From: Hyphomonas sp.
Lineage (GTDB): Bacteria > Pseudomonadota > Alphaproteobacteria > Caulobacterales > Hyphomonadaceae
Length of the DNA stretch: 64,000 nt
Assembly: GCF_018402285.1 (NCBI RefSeq)
Contig: NZ_JAGYJH010000006.1
Location: 122,837 to 186,836 of the forward strand
Reading direction: 5' to 3'
Of this stretch, positions 43,973 to 52,451 are shown one piece after another. The notes under the pieces are model-generated. The model was not told the DNA's origin. It searched no databases and was given only the letters and a program-made list of their open reading frames with translations. How positions within the stretch are numbered: position 1 is the first letter of the stretch; each line of letters opens with the position of its first letter. The position numbers were made by a program, and so were the translations under genes.

Positions 43973-44000
43973 AAAGCCCGCGCCATGCGCGCGGGCTTTT
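43973..44000 (+). terminator. Terminator after hemA (probably bidirectional)
   Basis: AAAGCCCGCGC (43973-43983) pairs perfectly with GCGCGGGCTTT (43989-43999) over a five-base loop and runs into TTTT. It separates the end of the photosynthesis cluster from the convergent prs gene. Confidence 0.9.
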
Positions 44001-44006
44001 GTTTGC

Positions 44007-44945
44007 CTAACGGTCAAACAGCTTCGACACGCTCTCTTCATTCGCAATCCGGCGGATTGCTTCGCCCAGCAGCGGTGAAATCGGCAGCACACGGATATTC
44101 TTCGATTTCAGCGCTTCTTCAGACGGCTGGATCGTATCTGTCATCACAAGCTCATCGAGCACCGAATTCTCGATCCGGCTGACCGCCGCGCCCGAGAGGA
44201 CGCCATGCGTCACATAGGCCGAGACCGAGCTGGCCCCATGCTCCTTCAGCGCCGCAGCCGCGTTCGCCAGGGTGCCGCCGCTGTCGCACATGTCGTCCAG
44301 CATGATGCAGCGCGCGCCGCTGACATCGCCGATGATGTTCATCACTTCCGATTTGCCCGACTCGGGCCGGCGCTTATCGACGATGGCAAGGTCGGCGTCA
44401 TCCAGCCGCTTGGCGAGCGAGCGCGCGCGCACCACCCCGCCCACGTCCGGGGAGACGACGATGATCTTCTCCTTGCCGTAACGCTCCTTGATGTCGTCCA
44501 CCATCACGGGCCCGCCAAAGAGATTGTCGGTCGGAATATCGAAGAAGCCCTGGATCTGCCCGGCATGCAGGTCGACCGTCAGCACGCGGTCAGCGCCAGC
44601 GGTCGAGATGAGGTTTGCCACGAGCTTGGCTGAAATCGGCGTGCGGCCATCGGTTTTGCGGTCCTGGCGGGCATAGCCGAAATAGGGGATCACGGCGGTG
44701 ATGCGCCGGGCCGAGGCGCGGCGCAGCGCGTCCATCATGATCAGGAGCTGCATCAGATTGTCGTTGGCCGGGTAGGAGGTCGACTGGATGACGAACACAT
44801 CCTCCCCGCGGACATTCTCGTCGATCCGGACGAAGATTTCCTGGTCGGCGAAGGTTTTCACCTCTGAGCGGGTCAGCCGCATGTCGAGGTAATCGGCGAT
44901 GGCATCAGACAGAGGCCGGTTTGCGTTGCAGGAAATCAGCTTCAT
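44007..44945 (-). CDS. prs: Ribose-phosphate pyrophosphokinase
   Basis: 312 residues, full length. [18 protein letters not shown] is the pyrophosphate-region motif and [11 protein letters not shown] the PRPP loop. The enzyme makes PRPP from ribose 5-phosphate and ATP for nucleotide, His and Trp synthesis. It is convergent with hemA and marks the switch to housekeeping genes. A spaced upstream gene, pgeF, reads in the same direction about 90 bases away. Confidence 0.96.
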   Translation of the reverse strand: MKLISCNANRPLSDAIADYLDMRLTRSEVKTFADQEIFVRIDENVRGEDVFVIQSTSYPANDNLMQLLIMMDALRRASARRITAVIPYFGYARQDRKTDGRTPISAKLVANLISTAGADRVLTVDLHAGQIQGFFDIPTDNLFGGPVMVDDIKERYGKEKIIVVSPDVGGVVRARSLAKRLDDADLAIVDKRRPESGKSEVMNIIGDVSGARCIMLDDMCDSGGTLANAAAALKEHGASSVSAYVTHGVLSGAAVSRIENSVLDELVMTDTIQPSEEALKSKNIRVLPISPLLGEAIRRIANEESVSKLFDR

Positions 44946-45038
44946 GGGCGGGCTCTCTTCTGACCGGCGGGGTTCGCGACGCTTTTGTAACAGGCGCTGC
45001 CGAGTCGCAAGCCACAGGATTCTGGAATCCGCAGTATC

Positions 45039-45803
45039 TCAGCGCTGAATGACAATCGCCGAAGCATTCCGTCCATAATCGGGCTCGCCGCGCAGGTTGC
45101 GCCGCCGATTAGAAAAGTAGGTATCTTCCATCGCGCAGGTGTCATGGCCGAGATTGAACACCGCGCTCGTCCCGGCGGAAATTAGCTGACGCTGGCAGAA
45201 GCCCGGCAGGTCAAAGTGAAACCGGTCGCCCTTGCCGGGAGTGAAGAGGTCCCCGCTGCCTGCGTCCTGGCTGATGAACGTCTCGCGGAACTCAGGCCCC
45301 ACCTCATAGCTTGCCTGCTGGATGACCGGGCCAATCGCGGCGCGGATGCGCTCCCGCTTTGCGCCCAGCGCCTCCATCCCCTCCAGCGTGCGCAGCAGTA
45401 CGCCTCCGATTGCGCCTTTCCAACCGGCATGCGCCGCGCCGATCACGCCCGAATCTGGGTCTGCAAAAAGGACCGGGGTGCAGTCTGCCGACAGGATGCA
45501 GAGGGCGAGCCCCGGCCGGTCCGTCACCATCGCGTCGGCTTTCGGCCGCTCATCCCAGGGCGCCGTCACCGTTACCACATCGGGCGAATGCACCTGATAG
45601 CAGGAGAGCAGCCATTTCGTCCCCATCGACCCGGCAATCCGGGCTCGGTTTTCGGCAATGTTGCGCGGATCATCGCCTGATCCCTCGCCGGAATTGAGGC
45701 TCTCATAAATCCCGCCGGAAACCCCGCCTTTCCGGCCGAAGTAACCATGGGATAGCCCGGAAAATCCGGAGAGCAGCGGGGCAGTGGCAAAGGGCGGGTG
45801 CAT
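45039..45803 (-). CDS. pgeF: Peptidoglycan editing factor PgeF (YfiH/LACC1 family)
   Basis: 254 residues from the ATG at 45803; an ATG at 45839 would add 12 residues. Zinc and catalytic site residues appear in CYQVHSPDVV, LSADCTPVLFAD and GAAHAGWKG, the family's His/Cys motifs. Members act as purine nucleoside phosphorylase/adenosine deaminase or edit peptidoglycan intermediates. Divergent from typA. Confidence 0.9.
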   Translation of the reverse strand: MHPPFATAPLLSGFSGLSHGYFGRKGGVSGGIYESLNSGEGSGDDPRNIAENRARIAGSMGTKWLLSCYQVHSPDVVTVTAPWDERPKADAMVTDRPGLALCILSADCTPVLFADPDSGVIGAAHAGWKGAIGGVLLRTLEGMEALGAKRERIRAAIGPVIQQASYEVGPEFRETFISQDAGSGDLFTPGKGDRFHFDLPGFCQRQLISAGTSAVFNLGHDTCAMEDTYFSNRRRNLRGEPDYGRNASAIVIQR

Positions 45804-45983
45804 GCCTTCCGTGCTGCCGGGCGCGGCCCGCCCCGTCAAGGCCCGGAAAGGCAGGCGGGCCCAGCGTCAAAACATGCCGCTCCGGCATAGTCAAAACGCC
45901 GCTTGTCTGCTACGTGCGCGCCAAACCCACCAGACAGCGCCCGTTTTTCCTCCCGAACGCCGCCCGCCGGAAAGCCTGACCCT

Positions 45984-47816
45984 ATGACCACGCCGCTCGA
46001 AAAGATGCGCAACATTGCCATCATCGCCCACGTTGACCATGGCAAGACCACGCTCGTTGACGAACTCCTGAAACAGTCCGGTACGTTCCGCGCCAACGAA
46101 AAGACGGCCGAGCGGATGATGGACTCCAACGACCTCGAAAAAGAGCGCGGCATCACCATCCTCGCCAAGACCACCTCGGTCGAGTGGAACGGCTACCGCA
46201 TCAACATCGTCGATACCCCCGGCCACGCTGACTTCGGCGGGGAAGTGGAGCGTATCCTCGATATGGTGGACGGCGTGATCGTGCTCGTCGATTCGGCCGA
46301 AGGCCCCATGCCGCAGACCAAATTCGTGGTCTCCAAGGCCCTGAAACTCGGCCTGCGCCCCATCGTGGCAATCAACAAGATCGACAAGGCCGAGCGCCGC
46401 GTGGACGAAGTCCTCAACGAAGTCTTCGACCTCTTCGCAAACCTCGACGCCACCGATGAGCAGCTCGATTTCCCCGTCCTCTACGGCTCGGGCAAGATGG
46501 GCTGGATGTCGACCCAGTATGAAGAGGTCCGCCCCAACATGGATGAACTCTTCCAGCTGGTCGTCGATCACGTCCCGACGCCCAAAGTGGCCGACGGCCC
46601 GTTCCGCTTCCTTGCCACCACGATTTCGGCAGACCCCTTCCTCGGACGCATCCTGACCGGCCGCATCCTCTCGGGCAGCGTCAAGCCAAACCAGTCGATC
46701 AAGGTGCTCAACCGCGAAGGCGGCCTCGTCGAGCAGGGCCGTGTCTCGAAAGTCCTCGCTTTCCGCGGTCTTGAGCGCGTGCCCGTGGACGAAGGTTCGG
46801 CAGGCGACATCATCTCGCTCGCCGGCATGACCAAGGCCAACGTGGCCGACACCTTCTGCGACCCTTCCGTCACCGAACCGCTTGCGGCCCAGCCGATCGA
46901 CCCGCCGACCATCTCGATGACCTTCCGTGTCAACGACAGCCCGCTGGCCGGCACAGAAGGCACCAAAGTCACCTCGCGCCTCATCTGGGACCGCCTCCTG
47001 AAGGAAGCCGAAGGCAATGTCGCCCTGAAGGTCGAGCGCGCTACGGATGCCGAAGCCTTCACCGTCTCCGGCCGGGGCGAGCTTCAGCTCTCCGTCCTTA
47101 TCGAGACGATGCGTCGCGAAGGCTTCGAGCTCGGCGTCGCCCGCCCGCAGGTCGTCATGCAGGAAGGCGAGAATGGCGAGAAGCTGGAACCCATCGAGGA
47201 AGTCATCATCGATGTCGATGACGAACATTCCGGCATCGTCGTGCAGAAGATGAATGAGCGCAAAGCCGAGATGCTCGACATGCGCCCCTCCGGCGTTGGC
47301 CGCACGCGCCTGGTCTTCCACGCGCCCACGCGCGGCCTGATCGGCTATCAGGGCGAGCTGCTGTCGGACACCCGCGGCACCGCCATCATGAACCGTATCT
47401 TCCACGAATACTCGCCCTACAAAGGCAAGATCCAGGGCCGCCACACCGGCGTCCTGATCGCCATGGAGCAGGGGGAGGCGGTTGCCTTCGCCCTCTGGAA
47501 CCTGGAAGACCGCGGCCCGATGATGATCCATCCCGGCGCCAAGGTTTATGGCGGCATGATCGTGGGCGAACACAACCGCGAGAACGATCTGGAAGTGAAC
47601 GTCCTGAAGGGAAAGAAGCTCACCAACATGCGCGCCTCGGGAACGGACGAAGCCGTCCGCCTCACCCCGCCGCTGATGATGACGCTGGAAAAATCCCTGG
47701 CTTACATCGCCGACGATGAACTCGTCGAAGTTACGCCCAAGAATATCCGCCTGCGGAAAATATGGCTCGACCCCAACGACCGTAAACGCCGATCCAAACA
47801 GACCGCCGACGCATAA
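45984..47816 (+). CDS. typA: Translational GTPase TypA/BipA
   Basis: 610 residues from the ATG at 45984. G-domain motifs AHVDHGKTT (P-loop), RGITI, DTPGH and NKID are all present, followed by EF-G-like domains (RGELQLSVLIETMRREG) and the C-terminal domain. BipA assists ribosome assembly and stress adaptation. A terminator sits at 47874-47905. Confidence 0.96.
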   Translation: MTTPLEKMRNIAIIAHVDHGKTTLVDELLKQSGTFRANEKTAERMMDSNDLEKERGITILAKTTSVEWNGYRINIVDTPGHADFGGEVERILDMVDGVIVLVDSAEGPMPQTKFVVSKALKLGLRPIVAINKIDKAERRVDEVLNEVFDLFANLDATDEQLDFPVLYGSGKMGWMSTQYEEVRPNMDELFQLVVDHVPTPKVADGPFRFLATTISADPFLGRILTGRILSGSVKPNQSIKVLNREGGLVEQGRVSKVLAFRGLERVPVDEGSAGDIISLAGMTKANVADTFCDPSVTEPLAAQPIDPPTISMTFRVNDSPLAGTEGTKVTSRLIWDRLLKEAEGNVALKVERATDAEAFTVSGRGELQLSVLIETMRREGFELGVARPQVVMQEGENGEKLEPIEEVIIDVDDEHSGIVVQKMNERKAEMLDMRPSGVGRTRLVFHAPTRGLIGYQGELLSDTRGTAIMNRIFHEYSPYKGKIQGRHTGVLIAMEQGEAVAFALWNLEDRGPMMIHPGAKVYGGMIVGEHNRENDLEVNVLKGKKLTNMRASGTDEAVRLTPPLMMTLEKSLAYIADDELVEVTPKNIRLRKIWLDPNDRKRRSKQTADA

Positions 47817-47824
47817 GCAAGGGT

Positions 47825-47860
47825 GTCATCCCTGAAAGCGCAAAGCGCTTTTCCGGGACC
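47825..47860. repeat. Intergenic palindromic repeat, copy 1
   Basis: Starts GTCATCC and ends TCCGGGACC, with a small palindrome around GCGCAAAGCGC in the centre. It shares both ends and the central GCGCAA/GCG design with 48187-48224. Such short palindromes are dispersed in intergenic DNA of many alphaproteobacteria. Confidence 0.55.
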
Positions 47861-47873
47861 CTCTGGCCGCAGC

Positions 47874-47905
47874 AAAAGGCCCTCTCTGCCGGAGAGGGCC
47901 TTTTT
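47874..47905 (+). terminator. Rho-independent terminator after typA
   Basis: AAAAGGCCCTCTC (47874-47886) and its perfect complement (47892-47904) flank a five-base loop and run into TTTTT. Confidence 0.92.
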
Positions 47906-47981
47906 GCGCCCATATGCCCCGGGAACCTATCGCCCCCGCGCCGCGTTACTCCTCCGAACACAATGTGTGTGGAGGTATCCC

Positions 47982-48167
47982 ATGTCGTCCTTTGCTATCT
48001 ATCTGATCGGCTTCCTGCTTTTCATCGCCGGTCTCGCCTATGGCGCGTTCCTTCTGGGCATCGCGCTTACCTGGATTTTCGTCGGCGCGGTCACGCTCCT
48101 GGGCTTCGGCATGGTCATCGGCGTCGGCAAGACCCGCCAGAAAGACCACACCCCCACCAGCGAATAA
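47982..48167 (+). CDS. Small two-span membrane protein (61 aa), unknown
   Basis: 61 residues from the ATG at 47982, preceded by GGAGG about seven bases upstream. Two hydrophobic helices (about 4-25 and 27-49) and a short polar tail. No family recognised. It sits alone between the typA terminator and the second palindromic repeat. The good ribosome site is the main support for it being a gene. Confidence 0.6.
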   Translation: MSSFAIYLIGFLLFIAGLAYGAFLLGIALTWIFVGAVTLLGFGMVIGVGKTRQKDHTPTSE

Positions 48168-48186
48168 GTCACGCGCAACGGCCCCC

Positions 48187-48224
48187 GTATCATCCTGGAC
48201 ACCGCAATGCGGTGATCCGGGACC
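48187..48224. repeat. Intergenic palindromic repeat, copy 2
   Basis: Starts GTATCATCC and ends GATCCGGGACC with CACCGCA/TGCGGTG arms in the centre. Same outline as 47825-47860. A half-copy (TCATCCCGGGTCC) overlaps the end of bciB near 52452. Confidence 0.55.
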
Positions 48225-48245
48225 TTCCCGTGTGATGCCATTCCT

Positions 48246-49433
48246 TCAGCTGTCGGAGAACTCCGCGTCCGCTTCGGCGTTGCCCGAATCCGGCGCGTCC
48301 ATCTCCGCGTCAAACGCTTCCAGTGCTCCAGCGTCTGCGCGCTCCACATCCACGGCGGCCTCCGCCTCCATGAGGCACCCCGCGTCCAGCCCCGCCTCGC
48401 ACGCCACAGCGTAAAGCCGCGCGGCTCCGTCTTCATCGGCCCGGCCGCCTTCGCCGCTACGGCGCATGTCGCCTGCCTGCAGGCACGCCTCGGCCACGCC
48501 CGCCTTGCACGTTTCGGAAAACAGGAACCGCGCGCGTGAGAGCTCCAGCTCGTCCGTGCCCGCATCATACATCATCCAGGCCAGCTCATAGCAGCCCTTA
48601 ACCGACCCTTGCGTGCAGATCACCGAAAAGATCCTCCGCGCCCGCGCAGGGTCAGGTGCTCCCCCCGTCCCGTCGCGCAGCCAGGCAGCAAAGAGCTCGC
48701 ATGCCTCGGCCTCGCCCCGCCCGCAGGCAACCTCCATTGCCCCGCGCTCCTGCGCCAGCAATTCGTCTTCGGTCGGCTCAGCCACCGCTTCGGCTGCCTC
48801 GCTTCCCATACCGTCTTCAGAAAGTTCCGCCGCCGCGTTCGCCCCGGCGCTCGCCCTCCCGAAATCTAGGTCGGGCAGCGCCTCGCTTGCAAAGCCCGGC
48901 AGGGCCGCTTCGCTGACAGCCGCCTCCCGCACGGGCGAAACGGACGCCGTCACGATCATCGGCGCGTTGCGGTCTTCCGCGTCCGGCGCGCCCACGTCGA
49001 GGGGGAGGGCAGGCCCCTCCACAAGATGCTGCGGCGCCTCCGAGGCGGGCTCTATCCCCGCGCGGTCACACCCGTCCTCAAGGTCCAGCTCGCAGGCCCG
49101 CATATATGCTGCCAGCGCGCCTTCGGCGTCTGGCGCACCAAAGTCGGGAAACTCCAGCTCTGTGCCCAGCCGGAAACACGCCCGCGCCACGTCGAGCTCA
49201 CACGCCTGCGCAAAGAGGCCGAGCGCCCCGGCCGCATCGCCGCCTGCAAGAAAAAGCCCTTCGCCCAGCGCGAGGCAGGCTTCGCCATGGCTTGCCGCGC
49301 AGGCCGCTTCCACAGCGTCTGCCGCCTCGCCGCCTGCGTCTTCGCCCTGCGCCAGCGCGCTGCCGGGCGAAGCCAGCATCACCAGCCCCAGCAGCCCGGC
49401 TGCAAGATCAACACGTCTCGATTGGAATCGCAT
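48246..49433 (-). CDS. Exported Sel1-like repeat protein with paired cysteines
   Basis: 395 residues from the ATG at 49433, four bases after GGGGAG. A signal peptide with ALAQG cleavage region occupies the first 30 residues. The rest is made of roughly 35-residue helical repeats (ACELDVARACFRLG, ACELDLEDGCDRAG, ICTQGSVKGCYELA), each carrying two cysteines, as in secreted cysteine-rich Sel1/TPR proteins where the pairs form disulfides. An acidic Ala/Glu-rich linker separates two repeat blocks. Likely a periplasmic protein-interaction scaffold; partner unknown. Confidence 0.75.
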   Translation of the reverse strand: MRFQSRRVDLAAGLLGLVMLASPGSALAQGEDAGGEAADAVEAACAASHGEACLALGEGLFLAGGDAAGALGLFAQACELDVARACFRLGTELEFPDFGAPDAEGALAAYMRACELDLEDGCDRAGIEPASEAPQHLVEGPALPLDVGAPDAEDRNAPMIVTASVSPVREAAVSEAALPGFASEALPDLDFGRASAGANAAAELSEDGMGSEAAEAVAEPTEDELLAQERGAMEVACGRGEAEACELFAAWLRDGTGGAPDPARARRIFSVICTQGSVKGCYELAWMMYDAGTDELELSRARFLFSETCKAGVAEACLQAGDMRRSGEGGRADEDGAARLYAVACEAGLDAGCLMEAEAAVDVERADAGALEAFDAEMDAPDSGNAEADAEFSDS

Positions 49434-49547
49434 AGGCTCCCCGAAACTCACCCCGCCGTCATATTGGCGGGCCCGCCCCCCCGGTCAACCATTAGCGGCC
49501 GGCCAGGCTGACGCCGGGGCGGGGCGGGGCCCGCCCCGGCGCGCCCG

Positions 49548-50174
49548 TCAGTTCACCTCGAAGACAAGCGGATAGATCGCATTCTTCTGAACGACGGGCT
49601 GGCCATTGCGGATGGCGGGGAGAAATTCCGCCCGCCGCACGGCCCTTTCGGCCTCGGCCTTGAACATATTGTCCGTACACTTCGCGACCACATCCTGCGG
49701 CCGCCCGGCCGTATCCACATCGAAGTAGACGTCACAGCTGCCGGAAATTCCGCGCGAGAGCGCCGCCTGCGGCATCGTCAGCACAGGCGGGCGCACCGCC
49801 ACGAGCTCGCGCCCGTCAATCGGGCTGGCGGATATCGCCCCGAAACTGATCTTTCCGATGTCGTACTGTCCCGGCGTCTGGCCGGCCCAGACCGGCCCGA
49901 TCGGGCCAATGCCGCTTGTCTGCACGTCTGTCCGGTCCATCGGCGGGGGCTTCTGCGCAGCTTCCAGCGGCAGGGGCTTCGACTTGGTGCGGATCTCCCC
50001 GGTCGTTTGCATCTGCGGGGTCACACGGGTCAGCGCCCGCTGGGGTTTTTCGTCCAGCCGGATATCGCTGACGGTGATCAGCGCATTGGCAGCCAGAAAC
50101 AGTCCATAGACCAGCGGTACGGCCAGAATGGCCGCAAGGCTCAGGCGCGATGGCCCTGTATTAAGTGTCAACAT
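49548..50174 (-). CDS. TonB-like energy transducer
   Basis: 208 residues. One N-terminal membrane anchor (about 12-30), a proline- and lysine-containing periplasmic linker, and a C-terminal TonB domain (GSCDVYFDVDTAGRPQDV, then AVRRAEFLPAIRNG). TonB proteins couple the inner-membrane proton gradient to outer-membrane receptors. No exbB/exbD neighbours are visible. Confidence 0.8.
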   Translation of the reverse strand: MLTLNTGPSRLSLAAILAVPLVYGLFLAANALITVSDIRLDEKPQRALTRVTPQMQTTGEIRTKSKPLPLEAAQKPPPMDRTDVQTSGIGPIGPVWAGQTPGQYDIGKISFGAISASPIDGRELVAVRPPVLTMPQAALSRGISGSCDVYFDVDTAGRPQDVVAKCTDNMFKAEAERAVRRAEFLPAIRNGQPVVQKNAIYPLVFEVN

Positions 50175-50434
50175 TGTTTCCTCCCGCCTTCCGGCGCTTG
50201 TTCCGTTCGGGCCTTTTGCGGCCCGTGTCCGGGGTCAGGCAGCCCCTCGCTGCCCAACCCTTACGCTAGGGAAGCATTCCCTAGCGTCAAGAGGAAAAAC
50301 GGGAAAACGCGGCAATCTCGGCGCGCGCAGACATGCCGGGGTGAGGGGCCACCCTTTGGCCTCAGGTGGCCCCTCCAACGCCGCGGACCGGGAGGAAACA
50401 TTGGTCTGGCGTTGTTCCGGAGGATGGGGAGGCT

Positions 50435-50779
50435 TTAGTTGGCGAGCGCGTAGTCCAAAGCAGCCAGTCGCTGGAAGCCAGGGGTGATGTCTGCGCCCGA
50501 GGTGCTGACATCGACATGGATCTGCTGGATTGCCGCCTTTACCAGCGCGTCGGCGCAGGTTTCGTCGACATACACCGCGCCCATAGCGGGTACACGCTGC
50601 GAGCAGACCTTGCGGGCTTCCCGCTTCAGGGACGTCACGATCGTCTCGGCGCCGTCTTCACTGGTCAGAAGGGCAGGGTCATAGTTCATCTTCAGGGTCA
50701 CTTCTTTGAGCGACTCTGCGGCGGCAAAAGGGGTGAGAACCATGGCAGCGGCCAGGATCATCGAGGTAGCTTTCAGCAT
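50435..50779 (-). CDS. UrcA family exported protein
   Basis: 114 residues with a clear signal peptide (LAAAMVLTPFAAA). The mature part, with LKMNYDPALLTSEDGA and the two cysteines in KVCSQ and ETCADAL, fits the UrcA family, which is common in Caulobacterales and sphingomonads and whose function is unknown. It is monocistronic as far as can be seen; the 260 bases to the TonB-like gene show no other gene. Confidence 0.8.
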   Translation of the reverse strand: MLKATSMILAAAMVLTPFAAAESLKEVTLKMNYDPALLTSEDGAETIVTSLKREARKVCSQRVPAMGAVYVDETCADALVKAAIQQIHVDVSTSGADITPGFQRLAALDYALAN

Positions 50780-51147
50780 TGATTTAGTCCTTCAGAGTTA
50801 GCGCCGGACGCGCCGGCAGGAAAACTCCTCCCGCAGCGCGTCCGGGGGCTTATCCTGCTCCGGTACGGTGAGCGCGGTCCCGGTGGACGGGTCCCGCGCG
50901 CCGTGGCCTTGACCGGAGCGGCCCAGCTCATGCTGCATTGCAACAATTAGTCTGCTTCTGCGACGGGGCAATGACGCTCCGCGCCGACTGCGCGAATAGC
51001 TGCGTTTCCGCCCGCAAATGCCCCCAGCCGGGCAATCCTGCCCAACAACTGAACAGGTGTTGGAACAAAGCCCCCCGAATCGGTGGCTGGGCGTCATTTC
51101 CAGTCCCGGTTATTTGTTGTGCCAGATTGATCCAGGATGCTCCCCGA
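50780..51147. other. Intergenic stretch without a recognisable gene
   Basis: 368 bases between the divergent UrcA and exported-protein genes. Open frames here have alphaproteobacterially unusual composition (many Arg, Cys and Ser) and no ribosome site. No hairpin with T-run, tRNA or operator is recognised; promoters for both flanking genes must lie here. Confidence 0.5.
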
Positions 51148-51513
51148 ATGCTCTTTCGCGCCGTTTTCGCCGCCGCCCTGTTTGGCCTCGTTCCCGCTTA
51201 CGCCAGCGCAGAGACGCCAGAGGCGGGCGCGGCCCCTGCCGAATGCCCCGCCGAGGCAGAACAGACCCTCTTCAACCTCTTCCATGCGGGCCAGGCCGGC
51301 ACCATCAGCGATGGCAATACGGTCTATTCTTATGCCGAAACGGCCCGCCAGCTCTGCGCCGAGCGGGGGGAGGTGCAGGGCATCCTGGCTAAGCAGTATG
51401 CGTCCGAATACCGCCTCGCCTCCGATCGCGGCGACAATGAAGCGAAAAACTTCAACCAGATCATGCGTATCCAGACAGATCTGCGCGAAGCTTACCCTAC
51501 ACTCGGCCAGTGA
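51148..51513 (+). CDS. Exported hypothetical protein
   Basis: 121 residues from the ATG at 51148. A signal peptide (FAAALFGLVPAYASA) precedes a mostly helical mature domain of about 100 residues with two cysteines (about 33 and 75) that could form a disulfide. A longer frame from 50938 is rejected because it would put the signal peptide internally. No family recognised. Confidence 0.6.
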   Translation: MLFRAVFAAALFGLVPAYASAETPEAGAAPAECPAEAEQTLFNLFHAGQAGTISDGNTVYSYAETARQLCAERGEVQGILAKQYASEYRLASDRGDNEAKNFNQIMRIQTDLREAYPTLGQ

Positions 51514-51531
51514 AACCGTCATTGGCCGGGA

Positions 51532-51816
51532 TTGACCACAAAGCGTCCGGAATGGCGCGAAGTGACGGAAAGTGTCTATTGCCGAAAGACGGGGCCAGGA
51601 GTGCGCCCAGAAGTGGTGAAAAGCTCGCCCCTCTCGCCGCCAGCCATCCGGCCCTGCATCCGGCGCAGGCTGATCGGGCAAAAGCCCCGGTCCGTGCTGG
51701 CGAGCGGCCCGGCGTCAGATGCGCCCAGCGCGCACATCAACGCCGTCAACCGACGCATTGTCAGTGTGGTTCAGGCTGACGCCCAGGGCGCCACGCGCCT
51801 GCTTGATCCCGGCTAA
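51532..51816 (+). CDS. Possible small protein, doubtful
   Basis: A 94-residue frame from a TTG, converging on recR with a four-base overlap. It is basic, with no span and no family recognised, and an overlapping frame (51510-51779) is open too. [13 protein letters not shown] at the start looks protein-like, but no ribosome site supports it. The 300-base gap 51514-51812 may simply be non-coding. Confidence 0.2.
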   Translation: MTTKRPEWREVTESVYCRKTGPGVRPEVVKSSPLSPPAIRPCIRRRLIGQKPRSVLASGPASDAPSAHINAVNRRIVSVVQADAQGATRLLDPG

Positions 51817-52418
51817 ACGCCGCGCCGCGACCGCAGCGCTGCCGCCAGCGTGCCATCATCAAGATGATCGAGCTCTCCGCCTACAGGAACCCCATGCGCG
51901 AGCCTTGTCACATCAACGCCTTTCCCGGCCAGAAGGTCGGCCACATAATGCGCCGTGGTCTGACCATCCACTGTTGCATTGAGGGCGAGGATCACCTCGC
52001 GCACTCCGCCCGCCTCGACCCGGGCCACAAGGCTTGCAATGCCAAGGTCCTCCGGCCCGATCCCGTCAATGGCGGACAGGGCCCCGCCCAGAACATGATA
52101 GCGCCCCCGGAACGCGTCCCCGCGCTCCAGCGCCCAGAGGTCAGGCACGTCTTCCACCACGCAGAGTATGCCGTCATCGCGCCCTGGCATCTGGCACACC
52201 GCGCAGGGCTGCACCGTATCGAAGTTGCCGCAGACCTGGCATTTCTGGATCTTCGCGCCCGCCTCGGCCAGCGCCTCGGCCAGCGGCTTCAGCAGCGTGT
52301 CATTGCGTTTCAATAGATGCAGCGCCACCCGCCGCGCCGACCGGGGGCCAAGCCCCGGCAGCTTCGCGATCAGGTCAATCAGGCGCAGAAGTTCAGGGCC
52401 GGCAGAACGTTGGGACAT
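51813..52418 (-). CDS. recR: Recombination mediator RecR
   Basis: 201 residues. Helix-hairpin-helix region ([17 protein letters not shown]), four-cysteine zinc finger (CQVCGNF...CAVC) and Toprim domain ([15 protein letters not shown]) in the normal order. RecR with RecO/RecF loads RecA at gaps. It ends the dnaX-ybaB-bciB-recR set; the usual neighbour ybaB is displaced by bciB. Confidence 0.96.
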   Translation of the reverse strand: MSQRSAGPELLRLIDLIAKLPGLGPRSARRVALHLLKRNDTLLKPLAEALAEAGAKIQKCQVCGNFDTVQPCAVCQMPGRDDGILCVVEDVPDLWALERGDAFRGRYHVLGGALSAIDGIGPEDLGIASLVARVEAGGVREVILALNATVDGQTTAHYVADLLAGKGVDVTRLAHGVPVGGELDHLDDGTLAAALRSRRGV

Positions 52419-52451
52419 GGGGAGGCCTTCTGCCTGAGTCTGTTGGGCGTG

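Noticed and set aside
45891..47573. 560-residue open frame antisense to typA
   Set aside because: Mirror of a highly GC-biased, conserved gene; composition (many Gly, Asp, His, Val) is that of an antisense shadow and no motif is present.
50798..51097. 99-residue minus-strand frame in the 50780-51147 gap
   Set aside because: Arg/Ser/Cys-rich, no ribosome site and no recognisable domain.
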